A DNA stretch of 64,000 bases from Dermacentor variabilis (taxonomy: Eukaryota > Arthropoda > Arachnida > Ixodida > Ixodidae), in NCBI RefSeq assembly GCF_050947875.1, contig NC_134572.1, forward strand, positions 155,889,105 through 155,953,104, read 5' to 3'. A program made the translations under genes and the position numbers. Below, piece after piece: positions 35,237 through 46,464 of the stretch. The notes below the pieces were generated by a model. It ran no database searches and was not told the origin of the DNA. It was given only the letters and a program-made list of their open reading frames with translations. Every line of letters begins with the position of its first letter. Within the stretch, counting starts at the first letter, position 1.

Positions 35237-37287
35237 AGGCCATCAAGTCATCAGGGCTCACTCTGAAGCCAGAAAAATGCCGCTTCGCTTACGACGAGCT
35301 TCTGTTCCTAGGCCACGTCATCAGTAAATCCGGAGTACGCCCCGACCCCCAGAAAGCAGCTGCCATCGCTAAGTTCCCGCAGCCCACCGACAAGAAGGCA
35401 GTGCGTAGATTCCTTGGCATGTGTGCCTACTACAGGCGCTTTGTCAAGGAATTTTCACGCCTCGCCGAGCCGTTGACACGTCTAAATAAATGTGATGTTG
35501 AGTTCAGGTGGGAAACGCCGCAGGCCGACGCATTTGAAGAACTCAAACGACGCATGCAGTCGCCGCCGGTACTTGCGCACTTCGACGAGTACGCCGATAC
35601 AGAAATCCATACTGACGCCAGTAGCCTAGGCCTCGGTGCCGTTCTAGTCCAGAGGAGAAACGGAGTCGAACAGGTGATATCTTACGCTAGCCGGTCGCTG
35701 TCAAAAGCGGAAGGCAACTATTCTACGACCGAAAAGGAATGCCTCGCCATCGTTTGGGCTACAGCTAAATTTCGCCCTTATCTTTATGGCCTGCCATTCA
35801 AAGTCGTCAGTGACCATCACGCGTTGTGTTGGCTAGCGAGTATAAAGGATCCTTCAGGACGACTGGCACGGTGGAGCCTCAGACTACAAGAATACGACAT
35901 CACTGTAACCTACAAGTCCGGACGAAAACACTCCGATGCCGATTGCCTATCACGCGCCCCCATTGACCCGCCGCCGCAAGATGATGAAGATAACGACGCC
36001 TTCCTTGGCATGATAAGCGCGGAATACTTCGCTGAACAGCAACGGGCAGACCCGGAGCTAAAAAGCCTGGTGGAATATTTGGAAGAGCACACCGACGTTG
36101 TGCCCAGGGCATATAAGCGCGGATTATCTTCCTTCACGCTTCAAAACAATCTCCTCGTGAAGAAGAACTTTTCACCAGTCCGCGCCAACTACCTTCTTGT
36201 TGTCCCGTCAGGACTTCGTCCAGAAGTATTGCATGCCCTACATGACGATCCGTCCGCTGGACACCTCGGTTTTTCCCGGACACTATCGAGGATACAAGAA
36301 AAGTATTATTGGCCGCGCCTGACCGCCGACGTCGCCCGTTATGTCAGAACATGCCGAGACTGTCAGCGACGCAAGACACCGCCGACAAGGCCAGCCGGAT
36401 TACTACAGCCAATCGAGCCTCCTTGCCGACCATTCCAGCAGATCGGGATGGACTTGCTGGGACCCTTTCCGACGTCAACAACCGGAAATAAGTGGATCGT
36501 CGTGGCGACAGACTACCTCACCCGCTTCGCTGAAACAAAAGCACTGCCGAAAGGTAGCGCAGCCGAAGTGGCAAAATTCTTTGTCGAAAACATCCTGCTG
36601 CGACATGGCGCCCCAGAAGTCCTCATCACCGACCGAGGAACGGCCTTTACAGCGGAGCTCACCCAAGCCATTCTCAAATACAGTCAGACAAGGCACAGGA
36701 GGACAACAGCCTACCACCCGCAGACGAATGGTCTTACGGAGCGGCTGAATAAGACCCTCGCCGACATGCTAGCGATGTACGTCGACGTCGAACACAAGAC
36801 CTGGGATGCCAACCTGCCGTACGTAACATTCGCTTATAACACGGCGGTACAAGAAACAACACAGACCACGCCGTTCAAGCTGGTCTACGGCAGGAACCCG
36901 ACGACGACGCTCGACGCCATGCTGCCGCACGTCACTGACGAGGAGAACCTTGACGTCCGTACCTACCTCCAGCGCGCCGAAGAAGCCCGACAGCTCGCCC
37001 GCCTGCGGATCAAGAACCAGCAGAGGACCGACAGCCGACACTACAGCCTCCGACGACGCTTCGTGGAGTACCAGCCCGGTGACCGTGTTTGGGTTTGGAC
37101 CCCTATACGCCGACGAGGACTGAGCGAGAAGCTTTTGCGTCGCTATTTCGGACCGTACAAGATCATCCGACGTATTGGCGCACTGGACTATGAGGTCGTG
37201 CCAGACGGTATTTCGCTATCACAGCGGCGCCGCTCACGACCTAAAATAGTCCACGTTGCGCGACTAAAGCCCTACTACCAGCGTTAA
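35228..37287 (+). pseudogene. pol: Gypsy-1 Pol, C-terminal half (RNase H, integrase)
   Basis: The frame continues the RT connection (FLGHVISKSGVRPDPQK), then RNase H with HTDAS (Asp codon at 35614), a Glu in STTEKECLAI and a DADCLSR end. The integrase has its HHCC zinc domain (GHLGF then CRDCQRRK, about 36260-36375), a core with Asp (36451, MDLLGP), Asp (36631, TDRG) and Glu (36739, LTERL), and a GPY/F-type C-terminal domain (RYFGPYKI near 37141). Stop at 37285-37287. All catalytic residues are present, so only the upstream one-base change blocks function. Confidence 0.9.
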
Positions 37288-37410
37288 TGAACTTCCGGGC
37301 TTCGCGTAACTGACCTTTGCACTTTGTTTCTTTTTGTTGTTACTTATGTTTAATTAGTGTCCTTTTGTGTTTCGCTCACTTATATTTGTAGCATCGGGAC
37401 GATGCTCTTT

Positions 37411-37423
37411 AAGAGGGGGGTAT
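37411..37423 (+). promoter_or_regulatory. Gypsy-1 polypurine tract
   Basis: AAGAGGGGGG (37411-37420) followed by TAT ends just before the 3' LTR, where second-strand synthesis of LTR elements is primed. Confidence 0.8.
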
Positions 37424-37841
37424 TGACACGTGTACTTATCTTTATCGGGCAACCACGTTTCGCCGCCTAACAAATGTAATCGCACAGCATGGGACGCGCC
37501 TGCATGTATCCGAAGGTTCTGGAAAGTTATCGATGCTTCTATCCACTGTCTGTTGTCGCCGAGACTTATGTTATCTGATTTCATCACCTGACGCGAATGG
37601 TGTAGAACTTTGTGGAAGGCACGCGGGTCTGAACGATTAGTCTGGAACATTCGACGACTGCTCTATAAAAGCCGACGCGCTTGACCCGCAGATCAGATTT
37701 TCGACGATCGCCGACCGTGTTCGCCGCTATCGTTGTGCTATAAGTGTAGCCTCTTTTGTGGGCACAGGTTCGCCCAATAAAAGTTAGTTTTGTGTTTCAC
37801 AGTATTGCTACTGTGTTCGTTGACGTCACGACCACGTGACA
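37424..37841 (+). repeat. Gypsy-1 3' LTR
   Basis: 418 bases, same length as the 5' LTR, starting TGACACG and ending GTGACA. It carries the same heat-shock-element patterns (37512-37524; 37645-37652), TATA box and AATAAA. Confidence 0.95.
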
Positions 37842-37877
37842 ATATATACGAGCACCCGAGCTAAAGCTTGCTCTTAA

Positions 37878-37959
37878 GTGAGGAGGCCCAGCTGCAACGT
37901 GAACCCCCCTCCTCCCCGAACGAATTTAAGGCTACGCCACTGGTCTCATCTCATTCGCG
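37878..37959. other. Short repeat-like flank
   Basis: A C-rich stretch (CGTGAACCCCCCTCCTCC) and GGCTACGCCACT resemble dispersed tick repeats from memory. It separates the TTAA element from the truncated end of LINE-B. Confidence 0.3.
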
Positions 37960-39650
37960 GCTGGGCATGCTCACTTGATCGGCGAGTAAGTTCTCGAGCT
38001 ACGTTGTGAACCGCATGTGTCCAGGGAGAGGAGAACGTGGGCGCCAAAATATTTTCGATCGTTCCGTGATAATGGCCATTGTTATTGTTTAGAATTTTGA
38101 GCGCATCTTGCGAGATGCGTCCTTTCGCGAAATTGTTAACTGCGATCTTTCAGTCGCTCATCATGATTCTAGCTTTGGTGGAGGCCAATGCTAATGCTAT
38201 TGCTGATTCCTCCGCAACATTGAGGATATCAGTTTTTCACATTTCTGCTCGGTAGGGCTTCTCCGCCTGCGTCTACCACTACGATGGTGATTCCTTTGCG
38301 TTCTCTATATTCTGCGGCGTCTACGTAGGATACGCCCTCTACATCATGGAATTAGCGCTCAGTGTGGCGTGCCTTTGCCTCTCGTCGCTTCTTGTGGAAC
38401 TGCCGGTGCATGTCCTTTGGCATTGGCAGAATTTCAATGTTTCTCCTCGTTTTATGGAATTCTGAGTTTCATGCCGTGTAGTGCTTCGTAGTGAATGTTT
38501 AGTTTGCGCAAAATGTGTCGCCCCGAAGGTCTCTGTGTGAGTCTTTCATAACGGGCGTTGGTATGCGCCTCGTTTAGTTTGTGAATCATGTTATGTCGCC
38601 TCCATTCTAAGAGTCTGTCGTTGGATGTTGGGACGCGCATCTCAATTGCCTGTTTGAACGCTCGTCTGATGATGCATTTCGTTCTGCTTTTGTGCTGCCA
38701 CGCCAAATGTTATGAACAGCGGCACATACACGACGTGGCTGATTACAAAGGACTGCACTAAACAAATTAAGCCGCCATGCCTCATGCCGTAGTGTCTATT
38801 GGCAATCCGTCTTAGTCTTATTGCTTGGTCTTCTTTAGCGCATTGATCGTATCGACGTTTCTAACTTCCTCACGTAACCGGATTCCTAACACTGATGTGA
38901 TCTACCATATGTATCGGGCCCCCGTTTGCCTTTATGTTAATGTTCGGCGTTCGTCCGTACTGTTTACTTTTGCGAGGGGATACTAAGCCCCCTATGCGCA
39001 GCGTTTGCGCCCTCTGTAGCCGGCTGGAAGGTTTCCTTGATTTGGCCCTCGCTTCCCCTGTCGCCTAAAAAGTTATGTCGTCGGCGTACGGGCTTTTTTT
39101 AAGGCCGTGGATCTTACTAAGCATTTTAGGTTGACCGGTTATGGCCACGTTGAAGAGAAAGGGCGAGAGTACTGACTCCGGCGGCGTTCCCCTACTACCC
39201 AGTATTATGTCGTCCGACTTGATTTCTCCAATCGTCATTTGAGCTGTGCGGTTCGAGAGAAAGTCACGGACGCAGTTGTAGGCCTTGTGACATACCCCCA
39301 GTTACGGAGGTTCCCTACCTAGCCTGGCATTGAGTGTAATATTCTCGAACACCTCGGTGAGGTCAAGCCCTAATATATCTTTTAGTCACCCTCCTCTGAC
39401 CCATGCGTCGAGGATTTGATGCTTGATTTGGATTAGGACGTGCTGTGTGGACAATATGGGCCTGAACTCAATCATCATGAGTGGATACAGGCATGTGGCG
39501 ACGGGTCGGATGGGCTCCACATCTGCTCCGCACAGAAGCTACATTTTCTGCGAAATCACCTCCGCATCCAGATTCTACGTAATCATCGTGTGCCTGAAGT
39601 CAGCCAGAGCACGTCAACGCCAAACTTGAGGGTGTAAGTGCTATATTTTG
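37960..39650 (-). mobile_element. I-like LINE-B, RT and RNase H part
   Basis: Minus strand: a GFRP-like block (EFRPILSTQ, near 39460), the motif-A region (GLDLTEVFENI near 39370), RGTP..SVLSP (near 39185), the catalytic YADD at 39088-39077, thumb (TSNDRLLEWRRHNM and GRHILRKL at 38706-38452), then RNase H with VDAAEY (near 38320), AEESAIALA (near 38200) and HNVARELT (near 38000). Frames are broken many times. It is truncated at about 37960 before the C-terminal knuckle. Order and spacing show it continues LINE-B from 45.24-46.43 kb, interrupted by the plus-strand LINE at 39.66-45.24 kb. Confidence 0.8.
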
Positions 39651-39751
39651 CATTTTACGGCGACATCAAGTTTCGAAGCGGGGCCGCCCCGCTAAACCCA
39701 CTTCGCTAGTGGCGAGGCCTAGCAAAGGCTTCGGCCGCCGCACCGCTGCAG

Positions 39752-41636
39752 ATGGCGAACGCGCTGCTCAATGCCGACGCCGACAAAGCCCACCAATCGT
39801 CTACCGGGGCACCGGAGGACGAGGACATAGAAATTCGCGAATCCCAAGGACTCCTTCGGGCTGCTGAGGAGAACGAAGAAGACAATCAACCGTGGATCAA
39901 TGTTACCAGTCGTGCCCATCGCCGTCGGCTGCAGACACGCTCGACCACGCCCCAACATTCCCGAACGCCACCGAAGCCCGTTCTCCGCCACAGTCGACCG
40001 GCGATGCGCAAGCCCCGAGAACCCCCCCTTCCTGCCGATGATTACAAGTTGGCGGTTCGTCCACGGAACGGCCTGCAGCTCAACAAGGTGAGCCCAGGGA
40101 AGCTAGTGGACGTCATCACAAATGAGGCAAAGCTACAAATCGGCTCCACCGGATTCAAAATACCCATCTACGAAGACCAAAACATCCTTGTTCTGAGCAC
40201 TGCCTCAGAGGCTACGGCCTCAGCACTAAGCAAGATGCAAAAAAATTACAATTGATGGAACAACATATGATATTGCCTCATACGGAATTTCCCCCGATAA
40301 CTCTTGCAAAGGGGTAATATACAACATCGATCACGACACCACGCCCGAACTGTTACTTAAACGCATTGAATCTCCTGGATGCGATGCGCTAACATGTAGA
40401 AGACTGGGAAACAACCACCATGGTGATCACACTCTTGGGAAAAACAGTACCATATTACATCAAATTTTCCGGCCTTCTTCTGCGGTGCTACCGCTACAAA
40501 AGAACCGTGCCACATAGCCGAACCTGCAACGAGACAAGCCACAGAGAGGACGTCTGCCCGCGGCCCCCCGCCACACCCAAGTGCAGAGAGTGCGGCACTT
40601 CGCTAGCAACGGAGCAGAGCGAGTGCCACCCTCGGTGCTCTCTGTGCGGCGGGAATCACCCGACAGCAGCGAAAGCCTGCCCCAACAGGTTCCTGCCGCC
40701 CGTCAACCGCTGGAAACCGCAGCAGACCCTGAGAGCAGGCTATTCGTCTCCGAGGCCGCGTGGCGAGCACTCAGCATCCCGCAAGTCGCGGTCCCGGAAA
40801 CGACGCGGAGTTGTCCAGGGGAGGAGCAGTTCAAGGCCGCGTTCCGGTTCCAGGCGTAGGACCTCATCACGACGACGGACGCCATCCAGGACCTCGAGCC
40901 GTGGTCGTTCCGCAAGCGGCAGGAGGGGAAGCAAGGGAGCTGCGCAGGTCACGCAGCAGGTGAGCTGGGCACAGGTTGTTTCTCCCAAAGCTGGTTCCCC
41001 CCTGTTGACACAGAGCTGGCACAGGCACATGCCCAGATTAGGCGTCTCACTGAAGAAAACGCAAAACTCAAATCAGAAATCACTAGCGTACACGCAGAAT
41101 TCGTAGCACTTAAAGATGAATTGTTTGGAAGAAATAGCACTACCCCTACACAAAACACTTCAACCCCACCCCCGGAGAAGCGGAAACGGGAAGAACAGCC
41201 AGCTCACACAGTCACTTCAAACCCGACACCGCAACGAGCAACCGCGCAGCTCACTGCACCGCAGGGAGTCATACCCGTCCAATATGCCACTCTCCAGAAG
41301 GTAGAAGAGGTAGTAGCAAAAGCTATTCAAAGCCTTCAGACATCCCTACAAGCTACCATGCAGCAACAACTCACAGCTATACAACAGTCAGCGGCACAAC
41401 AACAACAATTCGCAACTCAACAACAACACTCGAACACTCAGTTGGCGGAAAGCATCATGAGGCTAGAGGAACGCATACTAGCACTGGAAGCTCGTCAGAG
41501 CGGGCGCCCCAAGAAAACAGCTCATCAGACCCTACCAGAATTGCCAGATTCTCTGGGCTCCCCAGAACCCCATCTTGTGCACGCATCACCACCCCTTGAT
41601 AACCAAGATGGCTCCGCCTCAACATATATGCAGTAA
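39752..41636 (+). pseudogene. LINE ORF1 (RNA-binding, zinc-knuckle protein)
   Basis: ORF1 proteins of I-like LINEs bind the element RNA. The N-terminal part starts at ATG 39752. Cys/His knuckles include CRECG and CSLCGGNHPTAAKAC (CX2CX3HX6C, near 40640-40684). An Arg/Ser-rich tract follows (about 40740-40930), then a coiled-coil and Gln-rich segment (ENAKLKSE near 41050; about 41290-41520). Three frame changes fall at 40239-40245 (A7), 40440-40444 (A5) and 40997-41002 (C6), all homopolymers. The last frame ends at TAA 41634-41636 and overlaps the ORF2 start by 29 bases. Confidence 0.8.
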
Positions 41637-43155
41637 GCGCGGGGGCTCCGCAGGCGAAACCACGGCGTGGCAGGGGAATTGCCGGGGCTACAAGAACAAG
41701 TATGGATCACTGATACAATACATCGCTACATCAACAAGACCACCTGAAATCATCGCAACGCAAGAAACGAACACACACGTCCGCCTACCTGGATACGTCA
41801 CTTATGGCACCGATACAGGCAGCAGCCTTCACACCCTGGTCGCTAAGAAGCTAGTGGCCGTTCAACACCATCTCCAGCAATCCGAACCGCTTGCCATTCT
41901 GCTCGAAATTATCCCACAGGCAACAAAGAAGAGGGGTCCCATGTTTGTTCTAAACGTCTACTGTCGGCCGAAAAGCGCGCCATCGGTCCTCATACTGGTT
42001 TTGGAGCAAGCCACGCATGCAGCAGGCAACCATTCGCTTCTAATTGTGGGCGACTTTAATGCAGCCCACCCCCTCTGGGGTTATACGTACACCAACTCCA
42101 GGGGAAACATGCTTCACAAAGTTATTGAGGACATGGATCTCACACTCGTCAACGATCCAAAGAATAGCACGAGGCTTGGCACAAGTGTTCAAAGAGACAC
42201 AAACCCCGACTTAACCCTCACCAGATATATCCCCCAAGCTTGCTGGACCAATCTGGAGGAGTACCTAGGCAGCGACCACGCGCTGCTAGCCACCACTCTC
42301 CATGGGCTCGAATACAAAGCCAGGATAGGCACGGCTCGCATCACGGATTGGACCAAGCTGCGGGAGATAAGAGAAGAAAGAGCTACGAAGGAACAGAGCC
42401 AACAGCTTCAGTCAATTAAGGACTGGATCACTCAGCTTCAGAAGGATGTGAAGGCGCTCACCAAAATGCTTGAAACATCCACCACCACTCCAAGCATCGA
42501 CGCACGCTTGCTCCACATGTTGGAAGTCCGGCGTAGCCTGCTGAAGCGTTGGAAAAGGCAAAGATTAAATCGCAAGCTCAAGAGGCGAATAGCACTACTC
42601 AAACAAGAGGCTGCGGAATACGCTACCACGCTATGCCGAGAGAATTGGCTGTCCCTCTGCGACAGCTTGAGAGGAAGACTGAGTACTTCCAAGACGTGGA
42701 AGTTATTGAGGTATTTAATCAACCCGGCCAGTAGCAAAACGGAATCCCACCACGATATGGCCCGAGTAATTCACCAATTTCCTGGAAACGAGGCGGACCT
42801 GCTTTTGACTCTCAGAGCCCAGTACTTCCCCACACAGCCATCGGAGCCTCCGCCAGCCTACACCGGCACCCCTAACGAGCTCCTAGATGAGGACATTCAT
42901 CTACATGAGGTAACAGCGGCGATAATGGGCTTGAGACGCCACGCAGCCCCGGGAATGGACCAAATTACCAATAAGGCACTCGTAAATCTTGACAGCCCCA
43001 CGCTACTAGAGCTTACCGCTCATCTTAACGAAGTATGGAGGAAAGGAAACCTTCCCGAGGACTGGAAAATAGCCGAGGTTCGTCTGATACCGAAGCCAGG
43101 CAAGCCGCCAGCCATTGAGAACCTACGACCGATCTCCCTCACTTCGTGTGTATGA
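41608..43155 (+). pseudogene. LINE ORF2, endonuclease to early RT
   Basis: ATG 41608 lies 29 bases inside the end of ORF1. The APE-type endonuclease nicks target DNA and keeps its key positions: NCRGY, TQET (catalytic Glu), IVGDFNAAH (Asp/Asn), DTNPDLTL and GSDHALL (Asp-His). The usual Trp before NCRGY is Gly here (WQGNCRGY). A basic linker follows (RWKRQRLNRKLKRR near 42550), then the RT N-terminal part (APGMDQITNKAL; LRPISLTSC). TGA at 43153-43155 stops it; the same frame continues downstream without a shift, so this is a single nonsense change. Confidence 0.85.
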
Positions 43156-45174
43156 AAGCTCCTAGAGCACATCGTTCTCAATCGGTTACAACCATTCCTG
43201 GAGGACTCGGGGAAACTTCCAACAACGATGATAGGATTCCGTCCACACCTCTCAACTCAAGACATCCTACTTCAGCTGAAAGAGGAGGTGATTTTACCAG
43301 CGACACGCAACTCCCCCACGGCTATCCTCGCCTTAGATCTTAAAGGGGTGTTCGACAACGTCAAGCACACAGCAAGCTTACAGAGGCTAAACGCGCTGGG
43401 CTGTGGGGCCAGGACGTACTCCTATATCAGAGATTTCCTCTCAGATAGAAAAGCCATCCTAAAGGTCGGGGACAAAGCCACAAACCCCTTCCTAGTGGGC
43501 GGGCGCGGCACACCACAGGGCGCAGTGTTATCCCCTCTCCTTTTCAATATCGCCCTAATAGGCCTACCGCCGCTCCTCGATAACATCCCAGGGATCCGGC
43601 ATGGCCAATGTGCCGACGACATTACTATCTGGTCGTCCACAGGGTCCATCGGGGAAATGGAGAACCGCTTGCAGGAAGCTGCAGACGTGGTGAGCGACTA
43701 TGCTAAGTCATGCGGGCTCAGCTGCGCCCCCCAAAAGTCGGAGCTACTCCTGGTCTCACCGCGAAAGAAGCACACATCCGATTCGCCCACTATCAACATA
43801 CAACTGGAGGGACACACCATCGTTCCGTCTCAGAGCGTAAAGATATTGGGAATGGTTTTCCAGTCGGATCGCACCAATACACTATTAATACAAAAACTTA
43901 AAAATACAACAGCCCAAGTTACGCACATGATCCGGCGAATAACAACCAAGACAAGAGGCATGGGGGAGGCGGACACACTTCGGCTTGTCCAAGCCTTCGT
44001 CGTGTCTCGAATAACTTACGCTATTCCATACGCACTACTCAACGAGACGGAACTCACGAAAATCAACACAATGATCAGAAAGGCATATAAGCGGGCGATG
44101 GGCCTGCCAATCAGTACGTGCACAGACCGCCTACTACGACTAGGTGTGCACAGCACGGCCGAGGAGCTGATCGAGGCACATTTATCCAGTCAGCGAACAA
44201 GGCTGGCGATTACGGAAGCAGGGAGGTCCATTCTCTTACGCCTGGGGCTCTCTGCCCCTCTGAGCCATCCGCCGCCTCAGACTGTGAGCTTACCCCATGC
44301 CATCCGGAGAAACATCACCGTACGTCCTCTACCTCGCAATATGCACCCAGTGCACCACGCAGAGCGAAGGGAGGCCCGCGCCCTGGCCATACACAAGCGA
44401 TACGGAACTTTGCCATCTACAGCCTACACGGACGCGGCTTCTTACTCCAGACGCGCAGCCACAACAGCAACCGTAGTCGTCGAAACAGAACAACGGAGCA
44501 GCATTTCGCTCACTCGAAACAATCCCCTCCGAGCCGAGGAAGCGGCCATAGCCCTCGCGCTCTCCCAAACAGAGGTTGAAGTCATAGTGACCTACTCCCA
44601 ACAAGCGTGCCGCAACTTTGCTAGCGGCAGAATTCATACCACTACGCTCCGGATCATCAATCAAAATCCGCCAACGAGATCAGTCATGAACATCTGGGCG
44701 CCAGCTCATCAAGGCATTCCTGGCAACGAGGTCGCCAACCACGTGGCTCGAGATCTGACCCACCGAGCCGACGCCGAGGAATCTGAACCAGAGCGCATGC
44801 ACCCTCTAGTCTCTTACCAAGACATCACACAACACTACAAGCTAACCCGCAGAACATATGCACCCCCACACAAGTCACTACCTAGAGAGCAGGAGCGATT
44901 CCTCCGAGCTCTACAGGTTAATACATTCCCCCACCCAACCAGAAATCACCTCATACACCCTACAAAATTCTCTCCGCAATGCCGCTTCTGCGCTGAGCCC
45001 GGGTCCCTCAGGCACATAGTAGGGGGTTGCAGAGCGGCACCATTAAATCCTCCGAACCCTTACCCCACTAAGGAGCTTTGGGAGAGAGCCTTGGCCAGCT
45101 CCGACCTCGACGATCAGCAACGGCTGATTGCGAGGGCCCAGGGCGCGGCCCGAGCTCAAGGCATTCTGGAATGA
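43156..45174 (+). pseudogene. LINE ORF2, RT core, RNase H and C-terminal knuckle
   Basis: Same frame as the upstream half. RT: GFRPHLSTQD (43234), ALDLKGVFDNV (motif A, near 43330), GTPQGAVLSPLLFN (near 43510), and motif C as CADD at 43609-43620, where YADD is usual. RNase H: YTDAASYS (near 44428), EEAAIALA, then TYSQQA with Tyr at 44593 where catalytic Asp is usual, and HQGIPGNEVANHVARD. C-terminal CRFCAEPGSLRHIVGGC knuckle near 44980. Stop TGA 45172-45174. The substitutions at RT and RNase H active-site positions suggest this copy is dead even apart from the stop. Confidence 0.87.
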
Positions 45175-45238
45175 GGACGCCTCTCCAAAGCTGGATTTAC
45201 CTAATAAAAAGGTTTATTCTCTCTCTCTCTCTCTCCTC

Positions 45239-46430
45239 CATGAACTTACTTGATGTAGTGATAACGAAGTGCTCCCTCAGCCTACCCGCGCACGAGGTTT
45301 CTAGTATGAAACAGTAATTTCTTGTCGATTTTGGGTATCATCACTGCGTGTGCAATTTTCTACTGCCGCCATAATGCGCCCTGCTCGCAGCACTCATTCA
45401 TCTACTTTGTGATTGCCGCGATGGATTCGTCGCTTAGATTTCGGAGAATTGTTTTCGGGAAGTCCTCCTAGCCCGGCGGCGACTTCGTGTTTAGCTTATT
45501 TTGTGCCTCACCTCGGTCTTCATGATTTCCTCGTCCATCGCGGGATTCTCCCTTTCCGTGTACGCGTTCTGTGGTTCTCGCGTAATGCTTCCCATGTATT
45601 TGTTCTGTATGTCGCGAATAAGTTGGTCGTCGGATCCCTTGTAAGAGTGGGCGATCTTTTTGAGGTTCTGCCTTTGTCGTTTTTGCTGCCTTCGGGGTGT
45701 AAGAGACATCAACGGATGTTCCACGTTTTTCCCGTCTTGAGCTGGCTGTCCATGATGTGACATGTGGACCCCCATCCCTGTCTGGCTAAGCGGTTGGTGT
45801 GATCCTCAACGCCTCTGTTTAGGCGTGCTAGTCGCCTCCCCAGGGCCTGATTCAGTCTCTGGCGCCTCCAACGTTGCTGTAGGCTGCTGTGCGACTCCTG
45901 CAGGTGGCGTAGTTGTGTGGCTGCCTCGAGCCCTGTTTCCTCGGAAATTTCTGTAGTAGCCTGCTTTACTACCTTATGTATCTGTTGAGTCCATTTATCA
46001 GTGTCTATAATAATGTCTGCGCTATCGACGTCTGCCAATGGGCTGTTGTATGCCGGTGCCTCTCTGAATATGTCCCTGTCCCCCGTCAATTTCCTACCCC
46101 TCATTTTTGGGGGTGCCGCGGCTTTTGTTGTGGCTATAATTAAGTAGTCGCGGTCAAGATTTTCTTCCGTGTTCCCCTACTTGGGCACCCGCGTATTTGT
46201 AAACGTGAAGTTTGGTGTTGCGTCCACACTCACGCTTTCACCCGTGCACGCGGGTTGTTGGGGATCCGTATTGAGTTTCAACCCCTCCTGTTGCACGTCT
46301 ATTCAGAGATTGCGTCTTTTGACGGTTCCTCTGCGACAGCCATACGCGGAGTGCGCGTCGTTAAAGACCCCAACTACCACCACACTATTTCGCTTGGCTG
46401 TGTTTAGGGTTTTGGGGGACAGGAGCCCGA
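45239..46430 (-). mobile_element. I-like LINE-B, endonuclease and linker part
   Basis: Minus strand: VVVVGVFNDAHSAYG (endonuclease DFN-type motif with Val in place of Asp before Phe, near 46395), TPNFTFT (near 46230), EENLDRDYLII (SDH-type motif, degraded, near 46155), then the basic linker (QRWRRQRLNQALGRR near 45830) and KTGKTWN near 45725, fading by about 45409. Stops and frameshifts are frequent. Gene order shows it is the 5' half of the element that resumes at 39650. Confidence 0.75.
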
Positions 46431-46464
46431 ACCTATTCCTCGGCCTTGAAGACAGACAGCCAAA

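Larger units (their letters stand above)
31832..37841 (+). mobile_element. Ty3/Gypsy LTR retrotransposon (Gypsy-1), near full length
   Basis: The order is 5' LTR, primer binding site, leader ORF, gag, pol (protease, reverse transcriptase, RNase H, integrase), polypurine tract, 3' LTR. The insertion is flanked by a 4-bp duplication, ATAT at 31828-31831 and 37842-37845. The LTRs are both 418 bases with 7 differences counted by eye, so it is a recent insertion. There is no env: only about 136 bases lie between pol and the 3' LTR. Pol is interrupted once, at about 35227. PR-RT-RH-IN order defines Ty3/Gypsy (Metaviridae). I do not assign a lineage. Confidence 0.95.
31150..37877. mobile_element. 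TTAA-flanked element with 19-bp TIRs, host of Gypsy-1
   Basis: TTAA at 31150-31153 is followed by GAGGAAGCTTTAGCTCGGG. At the other end the complement reads GAGCAAGCTTTAGCTCGGG up to TTAA at 37874-37877 (18 of 19 bases match). With Gypsy-1 and its 4-bp duplication removed, about 706 bases of AT-rich, non-coding sequence remain. A TTAA target duplication with short TIRs and no transposase fits a non-autonomous piggyBac-type (or other TTAA-specific) MITE. Family assignment is inference, since the TIR start does not match the usual CCC of piggyBac. Confidence 0.65.
39655..45238 (+). mobile_element. I-like LINE (plus strand), nearly complete
   Basis: Full arrangement: 5' UTR from about 39655, ORF1 with zinc knuckles and a coiled coil (39752-41636), ORF2 with endonuclease, RT, RNase H and a C-terminal CCHC (41608-45174), AATAAA at 45203-45208 and a (TC)n tail at 45218-45235. 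The presence of RNase H places it in the I group. Both ORFs are damaged, ORF1 by frameshifts and ORF2 by one stop. It lies antiparallel inside LINE-B. Exact ends and target duplication are not resolved. Confidence 0.88.

Noticed and set aside
37288..37423. env gene in Gypsy-1
   Set aside because: Only about 136 bases lie between pol and the 3' LTR, with no open frame of note.
41575..41607. Upstream start for LINE ORF2
   Set aside because: The codon at 41575 is TTG; the first ATG in frame is 41608.
45413..45760. Plus-strand ORFs within 45.4-47.1 kb
   Set aside because: They are shadows of the minus-strand LINE-B and LINE-A coding remnants.
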